A DNA stretch of 64,000 bases from Anaerolineae bacterium. Lineage in GTDB: Bacteria; Chloroflexota; Anaerolineae; Anaerolineales; Anaerolineaceae. Made by a program: the position numbers and the translations under genes. The notes under the pieces are model-generated. The model saw nothing but the letters and a program-made list of their open reading frames with translations. It was not told the DNA's origin and searched no databases. How positions within the stretch are numbered: position 1 is the first letter of the stretch; every line of letters starts with the position of its first letter. The DNA lies in NCBI GenBank assembly GCA_013314735.1, contig JABUFD010000003.1, positions 310,001-374,000 of the forward strand, read 5' to 3'. Shown here piece by piece: positions 1 through 7,402 of the stretch.

Positions 1-983
1 AACGTTTGGGAAAACACGGCGTCCTGGTCAGCAACCTGTGCCTGGGTACGATGAATTTTGGCTGGCATACCTCAGAGGAGGACAGCTTCGCCATCATGGA
101 CCGGGCGCTGGAACTGGGCATCAACTTCTTCGACACCGCCGATGTGTATGGCTGGGCGGTGGAACACGGCCTGACCGAGGAGATCATCGGGCGCTGGTTC
201 GCGCAGGGCGGGGGACGGCGCGATGCGGTGGTTCTCGCGACCAAAGTCTTCAACCCCGTTACCCGCAAAGCCAACCAGCCGGAGGTCAACAGTGACGGCC
301 GCAGTCTGAGCGCGTACAAGATCCGCAAACATGCCGAAGGCAGCCTGAAACGCCTGCAAACCGATTGGATCGACCTGTATCAGATGCACCATGTCGATCA
401 TGATTGCCCGTGGGATGAAACCTGGCAGGCGTTTGACGCCCTCACCCAACAGGGCAAGATCGTGTATGTCGGGTCCAGCAACTTCGCGGGATGGGATATC
501 GCCACCGCCTGCCAGGAAGCCGACAAGCGCGGCCTGATGGGGTTGGTCAGCGAGCAAAGCATCTACCACCTCGACAACCGCATGCTCGAATTGGAAGTGA
601 TCCCCGCCTGCCGCCATTACGGCCTGGGCCTGATCCCCTGGAGCCCGTTGGGCGGCGGGTTGTTGGGCGGCGCGCTGGAAAAGCACGACACCGGCCGCCG
701 CAAGGGCGATGATTTTTCCCGGCAGGTCGAAGCCAAGCGCGGCCAGTTGGAACAATATGAAGCACTGTGCAAAGCCATCGGGCAATCCCCGGCTGAAGTA
801 GCCCTGGCGTGGCTGCTGCACAACCCGGTGGTGACCGCGCCGATCATCGGCCCGCGCACGATCGAGCAGCTCGAAAGCGCTGCTCGCGCGGCAAGCATCG
901 AACTCGATGCGGAAACGCTCAAAAAGCTGGATGAAATCTTCCCCGGCCCGGGCGGCGAAGCGCCGATGGCGTATGCGTGGTAA
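1..983 (+). CDS. Aldo/keto reductase, 5' end outside window
   Basis: This is an NAD(P)H-dependent aldo/keto reductase of the (alpha/beta)8 barrel superfamily, probably reducing aldehydes or sugar carbonyls in the cytoplasm. The frame is open to the window edge, so the true start lies upstream; the TTG at position 6 falls inside the N-terminal strand (RLGKHG) and is not a start. The catalytic tetrad is visible: Asp and Tyr in FDTADVYG, Lys in ATKVF and His in YQMHHVD. The C-terminal cofactor region (IIGPRTIEQLESA) is intact. It faces a related reductase at 1117-2118 across a shared terminator. The family is clear; the substrate cannot be read from sequence. Confidence 0.9.
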   Translation, partial: RLGKHGVLVSNLCLGTMNFGWHTSEEDSFAIMDRALELGINFFDTADVYGWAVEHGLTEEIIGRWFAQGGGRRDAVVLATKVFNPVTRKANQPEVNSDGRSLSAYKIRKHAEGSLKRLQTDWIDLYQMHHVDHDCPWDETWQAFDALTQQGKIVYVGSSNFAGWDIATACQEADKRGLMGLVSEQSIYHLDNRMLELEVIPACRHYGLGLIPWSPLGGGLLGGALEKHDTGRRKGDDFSRQVEAKRGQLEQYEALCKAIGQSPAEVALAWLLHNPVVTAPIIGPRTIEQLESAARAASIELDAETLKKLDEIFPGPGGEAPMAYAW

Positions 984-1005
984 ATGAAGTGAGTTTGAAG
1001 AAATA

Positions 1006-1043
1006 AAGCTCCTCCCGTTTCCGGGAGGAGCTTCCTCTTTTTT
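1006..1043 (+). terminator. Rho-independent terminator between convergent reductases
   Basis: A perfect 12-bp stem (AAGCTCCTCCCG, 1006-1017, pairing with 1022-1033) with a 4-base loop is followed by a T-rich run to 1043. It ends the upstream reductase. The reverse strand also has a weaker T-rich tail, so it may serve the minus-strand reductase too. Confidence 0.9.
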
Positions 1044-1116
1044 AGGTCACAATGCTTCCCATGCCAACCGCTTCATCTGAAGGGCCGGTTGGTGTGTGTT
1101 TCGTTGGGACAGCCTT

Positions 1117-2118
1117 CTACCAGGCGTATGCTTCAGGCGCCTGCCCCACGCGCAGCGGACGGCCGCTGTTGGGGGTAAAAATAGCATCCAGTTTCGCCAG
1201 CACTTCGGGTTCCAGTTCCAGTTCTGCCGCGCGATCCAATCCATCCAGGTGTTCCTCGGTGCGAACACCGACAATCGGAGAAGCCACCGCGGGACGGGAC
1301 AATGTCCAGGCAATCGCGACCACATGTTCCTTCTCGCCAATCTCCTGGCACAGGGCTGAAAAAGCCGCCATTTGCTGGTTGGACTCCCCGAGGGTGATCC
1401 CATATTCCCGTTCCACATCACTAGTGCGGGAACCGGCTTGCGCCTTCATTTTCCCAGAGAGCAATCCGCCTGCCAGCGGCATATAGGGGATGATCCCGAT
1501 CCCGAAATCCAACGCCGCCGGGAAAACTTCCAGTTCGGGATAGCGGCATAACAGGCTGAACATGGTCTGCTCGGAAACAAAGCCCATCGAACCCCGCTGG
1601 AGCGCTTGCATCTGGAATTTTGCCAATCCCCAGCCCGGGTAATTGCTGGAGCCCATGTACAATACTTTGCCGTCGTCGATCAGCCGGTCAAAGGTGCCCC
1701 AGAATTCCTCGGGCGTGATGCGCCGGTCAATGTGGTGCACCTGGTACAGATCAATATGGTCGGTTTGCAGCCGCTGCAGGGAAGCTTCCACATGCTTGCG
1801 GACTTTATAGGCAGAAATGCCGGGCCCCTCATTGGGAATGCTGGGGTCTTTCATATTGCCGTAGACTTTGGTCGCCAGTACCACACGGTCGCGGTTGGCG
1901 GGGTTCTGCTGGAACCAGTTGCCGATGATGGTCTCTGACCGGCCTTTCTCCTCACCGCCGTAGACATTGGCGGTGTCGAAGAAATTGATCCCCATGTCCA
2001 GCGCTTTGTCCATGATTCGGAACGCCTCCTGCTCCGAGGTACGGGGGCCAAAATGCATCGTCCCGATGCAGACCCGGCTGACGGTTAAATTGGATTTTCC
2101 AAGTTTTGTGTATTTCAT
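1117..2118 (-). CDS. Aldo/keto reductase
   Basis: This 333-residue protein has the full length of the voltage-gated potassium channel beta-like and general-stress aldo/keto reductases. The catalytic residues are Asp48 and Tyr53 (FDTANVYGG), Lys84 (ATKVYG) and His128 (YQVHHID). The NADP-binding C-terminal segment IVGVRTEEHLDGL is present. The start is chosen because AGGAGG lies seven bases upstream of ATG 2118. It is a clear paralogue of the reductase ending at 983 and converges on it. AT-rich sequence with TATAAT-like boxes lies just upstream, suggesting its own promoter. Substrate is unknown. Confidence 0.92.
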   Translation of the reverse strand: MKYTKLGKSNLTVSRVCIGTMHFGPRTSEQEAFRIMDKALDMGINFFDTANVYGGEEKGRSETIIGNWFQQNPANRDRVVLATKVYGNMKDPSIPNEGPGISAYKVRKHVEASLQRLQTDHIDLYQVHHIDRRITPEEFWGTFDRLIDDGKVLYMGSSNYPGWGLAKFQMQALQRGSMGFVSEQTMFSLLCRYPELEVFPAALDFGIGIIPYMPLAGGLLSGKMKAQAGSRTSDVEREYGITLGESNQQMAAFSALCQEIGEKEHVVAIAWTLSRPAVASPIVGVRTEEHLDGLDRAAELELEPEVLAKLDAIFTPNSGRPLRVGQAPEAYAW

Positions 2119-2138
2119 CAGTTGCCTCCTGTGTTTTT

Positions 2139-2149
2139 ATTATATTATA
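2139..2149 (-). promoter_or_regulatory. Possible -10 region of the minus-strand reductase
   Basis: Two overlapping TATAAT hexamers on the minus strand (2139-2144 and 2144-2149) lie 20-30 bases upstream of the start at 2118. No convincing -35 box is seen, and the whole stretch is AT-rich, so this is a weak call. Confidence 0.35.
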
Positions 2150-2296
2150 TACATTTATATCATTTTTTAACGCCGCATGGAAATTCTGGTACATTTGCTG
2201 GGTATTAGTGGATACCAAAAACCCCCAAGTAGAGAGTTGGTTTGTGGGCAGAGGGAGAAGCGAGGCAATCAGCAAGCGGATTTCAAAATTAAAATT

Positions 2297-3187
2297 TCAC
2301 AAACCAGGCGGCTCATCTATTTCTGCCATGTTTGTAATTTTATCTTGGTGATATTGAAGTAGGTACTTTATTTTTTTATCATTATCACGCATACTATCAA
2401 ACTCTTCAAATGTAGCATAGTCCAAAGTAAATGTGACTTGCACCCAACCTTTTTCAGATGTGTGAAAGACAGTTTCTACTTCCGTATTGGGATTCGAAGG
2501 ATTATTTAAGAGAAATTGCCAGTTCATGGAATCATCAAATTGTTTTTGTACCAACTTACCACTTGAATAATCGTAAAGTAAAAAAGAAAATTGAAAATTC
2601 CAATTCTGTCCCCGAACGCCGGATACAGTACCGGTGTGATAAAAGTTTTTATTTTCTCTATCAGGGGGAATGAAGGTTAGTAATTCTACATGTTTGGGAT
2701 TACTTACGTAACCTAACTCCTCTAAAATGTCTAACCACATGTTGATAGCATTTCCGATAAGATTGGATATATAAAGAATATCGTTTTCAACAGTTTGAAT
2801 TCTAACAACTATACGAGGAACCTTATAAACACCAAAATCATCTTTAAGGTCAATAATTTCCAGAACTTCAGAGATATCTTCTTCAGATGCAATATGAGGG
2901 TTGGGATTTTTTATTGAATCCCATTTATGATGTTTAGAAATGTTGGCTATATCGCGAATATACCCAAAATCCGAACATCGAGCCTTTAGATATTCAAGAG
3001 AATATTTAGATTGATATTTTGTCGCCAATTTTTCTTTGAAATGATAGAGTTGGAAACACAAATTGACACATTCATATTTAAATTTATTCTCACCAAGTGG
3101 TATATTTTTCTTTTTTTTCTGCAGTTCATCGTATGGCGAGACAATATTTTGATAGAAATATTCGTAGATTAAATCATTATCTCTCAT
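2297..3187 (-). CDS. Uncharacterised AT-rich protein, 296 aa
   Basis: I do not recognise a named family. The protein is soluble, with no signal peptide or membrane segment. The N-terminal half looks helical and basic and carries a D-I-A-N-x-x-K-H-x-K-W motif near residue 115, a pattern reminiscent of HEPN-like helical proteins, though this is only resemblance. The C-terminal half is rich in beta-type sequence (FSFLLYDYSSGKLV, WVQVTFTLDY). AGGAGG precedes ATG 3187 at good spacing. Base composition is far more AT-rich than its neighbours and codon use follows, which suggests horizontal acquisition. It is monocistronic, downstream of the LRR lipoprotein terminator. Confidence 0.75.
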   Translation of the reverse strand: MRDNDLIYEYFYQNIVSPYDELQKKKKNIPLGENKFKYECVNLCFQLYHFKEKLATKYQSKYSLEYLKARCSDFGYIRDIANISKHHKWDSIKNPNPHIASEEDISEVLEIIDLKDDFGVYKVPRIVVRIQTVENDILYISNLIGNAINMWLDILEELGYVSNPKHVELLTFIPPDRENKNFYHTGTVSGVRGQNWNFQFSFLLYDYSSGKLVQKQFDDSMNWQFLLNNPSNPNTEVETVFHTSEKGWVQVTFTLDYATFEEFDSMRDNDKKIKYLLQYHQDKITNMAEIDEPPGL

Positions 3188-3266
3188 AAATTTCCCTCCT
3201 GTAGAACAATTTTAATGTTCAATTCTGGTGATTGCAAAGACTTCACTGTGAGATCAATTTTATATC

Positions 3267-3292
3267 AAAAACTCCCCTCTCAGGGAGTTTTT
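3267..3292 (-). terminator. Terminator after the LRR lipoprotein gene
   Basis: A 10-bp hairpin (AAAAACTCCC-type arms, 3267-3276 and 3283-3292) ends in T-tracts on both strands. In minus orientation it lies 33 bases past the stop at 3325 and terminates the lipoprotein gene, separating it from the AT-rich gene at 2297-3187. Confidence 0.75.
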
Positions 3293-3324
3293 CATGACCC
3301 AAGTGGATGGAAACCGATGACGCC

Positions 3325-4917
3325 TTATTTCCCAGCGGGGAGTGCCAGCAGCTCTTCAAACGTCATGCCAAATTGTTCTGTGATATACTCCATCACCAGC
3401 GCAATCGAATGCGCATAAATATCCTCGATCGCGGGATCATTGAATGCCATCAGGAAGTAATCTTCCACCGTCAGGTCGCCGTTGCTGCACCAGCCGTCGA
3501 TATGTTCCTGCGTATCGATCAAGTACTCAAAATCCGCGCCGCCCAGATCATTATCGTCGGCCCCCACCACGAATTTTCTTTCATCGCTGTGGTAGGTCAT
3601 CACAATGCGGTATTCCTCACTTAACTCCGTGAAGAACTGGAAATCATAATCCAGCGCGCCCCATTCCGGGCGATGGATATCGATGTTCACATCGTTTCCA
3701 TCACGCTGCTCATAGCGCCACACCGCGTTCTCCTCAACCGGGAAAAATCCCAGGCTGCTGAGCGTCGGCGGCGCAAACGGCAGGTCATACAACCTGTCAG
3801 CGCTCACGTTAAAAGTGGCTTGAATGGTGTCATGGAAAATACGGATCGGCGCAAGCAGCACGTCTTCGCCTTCCACCACATCCACCGCTGCCAGCACGAC
3901 CGGTTCCCACCTCTCCCGATCGTCTTGTCCAATGAGAAAGTTTTCGGGGGTATCATAGACGTAGTTCATCAGCTGCTCACCGTCTCTGCCCATGCCAAAC
4001 ACATAGGCATTGATCTCAGGATGATAAGTCAGTTTCAGAACGTAGCCATCCTTTACATTCATCGACAGCCGCACGCAATTCACATCCCATTCCTGGGGCG
4101 GAGCGCCCCACTCGGTATGGTTGATGATCACATCCAGGCTTTCAGTCGCATATTTTGCCTCATGGTTTTCATAACTCATCGAAAAACCAAGTTCTTCCAA
4201 CGTGGAGGCGATGATGAAATCCCTGCTGACCAGGTTCGGGTAAATGGGTGCCAGCGGGAAATAATCGCTGACCGGGCTGCCATCCAGGTAGAGGTGCTTC
4301 AGGTTTGTCAGTGCGGCCAGCGGTGATACATCCGTGATCGCCGCCTGTTCGAGCAGGAGGAATTCCAGGTTGACCAGCGCCGCCAGCGGGCTGTAATCCT
4401 GTGCCGCGCAGCCGCGGAGGTTCAGGCCTTTCAGGTTGGTCAATCCGGCCAGCGGGGTAACATCGGCAACCGGGTTCCCATCCAGCGACAGCAGTGTGAG
4501 TTTGGTTAACCCCGTCAGGGGGGTGATGTCGCGGATCGCGTGAGCGGAGAGGTCGAGGGATTCGAGGTTGGTGAAGGCTTCCAGTCCGTTGATCTCCTGG
4601 ATGGTCGCCGCATCGAAAACATCCTGCGGCCATGCGATGGTGAGGTTCAGCCGCGTCACCGCCTGCGCCTCTGCCACGGTGAGTTCCCCCTCCGGCTTGC
4701 CGATTGCCCCGCGCACCATCGCCTCCAGCACCGGGTCGGTGAACGTGACCACGGCGGGTACTTCGGTGGCTGCTGCCGGCGGGGCTGTCGGTGTCATTGT
4801 TGCGGTAGGCTCCGCCGCAGCCGGGAGGGTTGGCGAACCTGCGGCAGGCGGCGCAACACAGGCAGCCAGGAGCAGGATCAGCAATATGGCAGAAAGGATC
4901 GGCATGTGCTTTTTCAT
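3325..4917 (-). CDS. Leucine-rich-repeat lipoprotein with duplicated C-terminal domain
   Basis: A 530-residue surface lipoprotein. The signal peptide ends in a lipobox (LLLAAC, Cys20), followed by a Pro/Thr/Ala spacer to about residue 58. Internalin-type leucine-rich repeats of about 22 residues run from about 110 to 228 (for example ITPLTGLTKL, VTPLAGLTNL, VSPLAALTNL). Then come two related copies of a domain I cannot name: residues 239-345 open with TLEELGF and residues 385-478 open with TLSSLGF. Both carry an E-W-G-A motif and a YHPE/YHSDE segment. LRR domains usually bind protein or glycan ligands; the role here is inferred to be envelope binding. The gene is monocistronic with its own terminator. 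Confidence 0.85.
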   Translation of the reverse strand: MKKHMPILSAILLILLLAACVAPPAAGSPTLPAAAEPTATMTPTAPPAAATEVPAVVTFTDPVLEAMVRGAIGKPEGELTVAEAQAVTRLNLTIAWPQDVFDAATIQEINGLEAFTNLESLDLSAHAIRDITPLTGLTKLTLLSLDGNPVADVTPLAGLTNLKGLNLRGCAAQDYSPLAALVNLEFLLLEQAAITDVSPLAALTNLKHLYLDGSPVSDYFPLAPIYPNLVSRDFIIASTLEELGFSMSYENHEAKYATESLDVIINHTEWGAPPQEWDVNCVRLSMNVKDGYVLKLTYHPEINAYVFGMGRDGEQLMNYVYDTPENFLIGQDDRERWEPVVLAAVDVVEGEDVLLAPIRIFHDTIQATFNVSADRLYDLPFAPPTLSSLGFFPVEENAVWRYEQRDGNDVNIDIHRPEWGALDYDFQFFTELSEEYRIVMTYHSDERKFVVGADDNDLGGADFEYLIDTQEHIDGWCSNGDLTVEDYFLMAFNDPAIEDIYAHSIALVMEYITEQFGMTFEELLALPAGK

Positions 4918-5132
4918 GGAAAGGGTTCCTTGTCAGCGGTGGGGAGGGGTTGGTAAACACCAGCATCCTTTTTCGATCCATCGGTCGATGGACGATTCCG
5001 GTTGAGGCGTCCCCATCATTTTACTCCAATGATCTGATCTTGCATCACGAAGTGCACAATGACATTTGTGTTGCAGAGAGGAACGTGGAAAATTGATATG
5101 CGCCAAAAATTTGTGCCATCGCTACATCTGCC

Positions 5133-5161
5133 AAAACAAAACCTCCCCGGTTGCGGGGAGG
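5133..5161 (-). terminator. Terminator, probably the original tRNA-Ile2 terminator
   Basis: On the minus strand an 8-bp GC stem (CCTCCCCG, 5142-5149, with 5154-5161) with a 4-base loop is followed by TTTTGTTTT. It lies 6 bases beyond the displaced tRNA 3' end at 5168-5202, where the terminator of an uninterrupted minus-strand tRNA gene would be expected. The intact tRNA at 5911-5983 has no hairpin directly downstream. Confidence 0.8.
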
Positions 5162-5167
5162 GAATTA

Positions 5168-5202
5168 ATGGGCCCAGCTGGATTCGAACCGCGACCAAGC
5201 GG
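5168..5202 (-). repeat. Displaced 3' end of tRNA-Ile2 (att-like direct repeat)
   Basis: This copy repeats the last third of the tRNA-Ile2 gene. Bases 5168-5190 are identical to 5910-5932, then one base is missing, then 5191-5202 are identical to 5934-5945. It holds the acceptor 3' strand and the T-arm but no 5' half, so it is not a functional tRNA. Its orientation matches the intact gene, as at a site-specific integration scar. Confidence 0.85.
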
Positions 5203-5246
5203 GATGTAGCGTTATTCCTATTATGGACGAATTGCATCATAACATA

Positions 5247-5822
5247 TTATTTACTAAGAATTGCTCTATATCCACAACGACAATACTTATTTTTACAGCG
5301 ATTTGGCAGAGGATTTTCTTTAAGCGCTATGTCGATTGGTATTAATTCCGCGGCCATTTTTCTGCATTCCTCACATACATATTGATCATTTGCATGCAAA
5401 ATTGTTACATACTGAAAACCCAAATCCTTGATCTCTTTCAATTCAATTTGATGTGCACTAATAACGAATTCAGAATTATCTTTTCCCTCTTTTTGTAAAA
5501 TCCACGCCATTTCCTGAAAAACATCTATCAGTTTTGTAGGATTCCTTTTGTACTTCACAATCAGCATATTGAGAATATGCCATGCAACATCATTAAATTT
5601 GGGCTCCGAACCAAATTCTGTTGTTAGTTCATTCTTTACTTTGTAAATTTGCTCATCTTTAATTCTGAATAGTTCTTTGAAATCCCAATCACTTTTCAGA
5701 GCATCAAATTCTGTAACTAACTGTTTTTTTCTAACAAAAATGGAATTGCCACAAATAGGACATTTCGTCTTTCGTTTGACTTCTTTATTTAAACAATTAC
5801 CACAATATGGACAATTATTCAT
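5247..5822 (-). CDS. Zinc-ribbon protein with a phage-type CxxC...CRC C-terminus
   Basis: The 191-residue protein begins with a zinc ribbon made of two knuckles (CPYCG at residues 4-8 and CPICG near 21-25). A helical middle follows. The C-terminal 50 residues hold a second cysteine cluster: VCEEC, then PLPNRC and KYCRC. That spacing resembles the C-terminal metal-binding module of SPP1 gp7/Mu gpF minor head proteins, which also occurs in bacterial proteins of unknown function; this is my recollection of the family pattern. Start ATG 5822 has a GGCGGGA ribosome site. It is the sole gene between the tRNA repeats and is strongly AT-rich, consistent with foreign origin. Confidence 0.75.
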   Translation of the reverse strand: MNNCPYCGNCLNKEVKRKTKCPICGNSIFVRKKQLVTEFDALKSDWDFKELFRIKDEQIYKVKNELTTEFGSEPKFNDVAWHILNMLIVKYKRNPTKLIDVFQEMAWILQKEGKDNSEFVISAHQIELKEIKDLGFQYVTILHANDQYVCEECRKMAAELIPIDIALKENPLPNRCKNKYCRCGYRAILSK

Positions 5823-5910
5823 TCCCGCCTCATTATTGAAAACAAGATCAATCTAATTGGTGTAACAGAATGACCATTGGTAACCAAAAAACACGAAAAA
5901 AGGGGGGTTA

Positions 5911-5983
5911 TGGGCCCAGCTGGATTCGAACCAGCGACCAAGCGGTTATGAGCCGCCTGCTCTAACCGCTGAGCTATGGGCCC
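5911..5983 (-). tRNA. tRNA-Ile2 (anticodon CAT, lysidine type)
   Basis: A complete 73-base cloverleaf: 7-bp GGGCCCA-type acceptor stem, D-arm GCTC/GAGC, anticodon stem with loop CTCATAA, and T-loop TTCGAAT. CAT could mean Met, but the D-arm, anticodon arm and variable loop closely follow the E. coli ileX gene, so it is called the minor Ile tRNA whose C34 becomes lysidine through TilS and which reads AUA. No 3' CCA is encoded. It serves as the integration site described at 5168-5945. Confidence 0.88.
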
Positions 5984-5997
5984 GCGGTGCAAACCCT

Positions 5998-6003
5998 ATT
6001 ATA
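5998..6003 (-). promoter_or_regulatory. -10 box of the tRNA-Ile2 promoter
   Basis: A perfect TATAAT on the minus strand lies 14 bases upstream of the tRNA 5' end, as expected for a short tRNA leader. The -35 region is weak. Confidence 0.6.
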
Positions 6004-6133
6004 CCGGATATTGGTGATTTCTTGTATGCCGCGGGTGCCTTCTGTCCCCTTGCGCGCTGCGCCGTTCTATGATGAAATTCATGCGGAACCAGTGCGTTCC
6101 ATCCCATCCCTTTTGATCAATTACAGGTACAAA

Positions 6134-7327
6134 ATGCATCCAACCCGCTCCCGCTCCCTCAGTCCCGCCCTGCGCGGCGCGCTTTATTACGCCATTTTCT
6201 TCGGTGTGATGGGCATGTATTTTGCCTATGTCAGTGTCGCTTTCATCCAGCGTGGTTACAGCGGGGTGCAGATCGGCACCTTCTCCTCGCTCTCCTCGGC
6301 CATGATCCTGCTGGCATCGCCGCTGTTGACCGGCCTGGCGGACCGCAAGGGCTGGCACCGCGAAATCCTCGCGCTGGGAGGGGTGGTGTTCTCCCTCAGC
6401 TTGCTGGGCATCCACTTCGTGCATGATTTCACCGCCGTACTGCCGCTGATGGCGCTGGCGGCGTTTGCCTCCGCCCCTTTCAACCCACTCACCGACGGCC
6501 TCACCATCCACATGGCCAACCAGCACCAGCTCGATTTCGGCAAGATGCGCGTGTGGGGCTCGATCGGGTTCACGGTCGTGTGCATCGTCGCCGGCTGGGT
6601 CTATGACCGCATCGGGCTGAGGCTGTTGTTCCTGATCGGCGCGGGGCTGTTCCTGCTGCGCGGTGCCGCCGCGGCGCTGCTCGACCCGGTGGAGAACAAC
6701 GAACCCACCCACCTCGCCATGCCCTCCGGCATCAAAGGCTGGCTTTCCCCCCTCAAAGACCGGGTGTTCGTAGTGTTCCTGGTGGGCATTTTCCTGTGGG
6801 GTTGCGCCACTTCGGGCTTTTTCACCTATGCTTCCATTTATATGGATCAGCTCTCCAGCAGTTCCTTCCTGGTGGGGCTGATGATGGCGCTCTCCGCCCT
6901 GGGCGAGGTGCCCAGCGTCCTGCTGGCCGACCGCCTGTCACGCCGGCACGGCCTGCTCCCGCTGCTGATGGCCGGCATCGCGCTGTTCGTACTCGTGATC
7001 TTCCTCACCTGCCTGCTCAGCAACCCGGTGCTGATTGTGACCCTGAGTACGGTGCGCGGATTGGGCTATGGCCTGTTCATCATTGTCGCGCTGCGCTTCG
7101 TCGACGCGCGCGCCCCGCGCAGCATGATCGGCACCTACCAGAGCCTGTATGGGCTGGCATTCTTCACCATCCCCTCGCTGGTGTTCATGCCCATCCTCGG
7201 CGTGATCTACGACAATTTCAGCCTGCAAACCCTGTTTGTGGTGGATGGCATCGTCGGAATCGCCGCGGTGTTGCTGCTGGTGTGGCTGCAGCGCCTGGTG
7301 CGCAAAGCGGAAAACCCAACCGCCTGA
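6134..7327 (+). CDS. MFS transporter, MFS_1_like family
   Basis: A 397-residue inner-membrane protein with about twelve hydrophobic segments. The N-terminal signature (GALYYAIFFGVMGMYFAYV, then SGVQIG and LLTGLADRKGW) fits the MFS_1_like group, which holds phenylpropionate- and nucleoside-type proton symporters. LADRKGW is the loop 2-3 MFS motif. The start is set at ATG 6134, where the conserved family N-terminus begins; the reading frame is open upstream but encodes no conserved sequence. It is followed 75 bases later by a close paralogue in the same direction. The substrate is not predictable. Confidence 0.85.
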   Translation: MHPTRSRSLSPALRGALYYAIFFGVMGMYFAYVSVAFIQRGYSGVQIGTFSSLSSAMILLASPLLTGLADRKGWHREILALGGVVFSLSLLGIHFVHDFTAVLPLMALAAFASAPFNPLTDGLTIHMANQHQLDFGKMRVWGSIGFTVVCIVAGWVYDRIGLRLLFLIGAGLFLLRGAAAALLDPVENNEPTHLAMPSGIKGWLSPLKDRVFVVFLVGIFLWGCATSGFFTYASIYMDQLSSSSFLVGLMMALSALGEVPSVLLADRLSRRHGLLPLLMAGIALFVLVIFLTCLLSNPVLIVTLSTVRGLGYGLFIIVALRFVDARAPRSMIGTYQSLYGLAFFTIPSLVFMPILGVIYDNFSLQTLFVVDGIVGIAAVLLLVWLQRLVRKAENPTA

Positions 7328-7402
7328 CATTCCGCCCGTTTTCACATGCGGTTGGCACTTGCGCGTTTGCGCCGATTCTGGTTTGATTAAGCGCATCGAG
7401 CC

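Larger units (their letters stand above)
5168..5945. mobile_element. Small integrated element or remnant at tRNA-Ile2
   Basis: About 0.71 kb of AT-rich DNA (5203-5909) lies between the displaced tRNA 3' end and the intact tRNA-Ile2. The geometry is that of an element entering the 3' end of a tRNA gene and restoring it with its own copy. The only gene inside is the zinc-ribbon protein at 5247-5822. No integrase or recombinase is visible, so this is a deletion remnant, a satellite mobilised in trans, or a single-gene cassette. Just inside the intact tRNA copy is an inverted repeat (TTGGT/ACCAA, 5877-5887). Confidence 0.7.

Noticed and set aside
72-821. A 249-codon open frame antisense to the first reductase
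   Set aside because: Mirror of a strongly conserved reductase; no ribosome site or known domain.
5168-5202. A second tRNA gene
   Set aside because: Only the T-arm and acceptor 3' strand are present, with a one-base deletion; it cannot fold as a tRNA.
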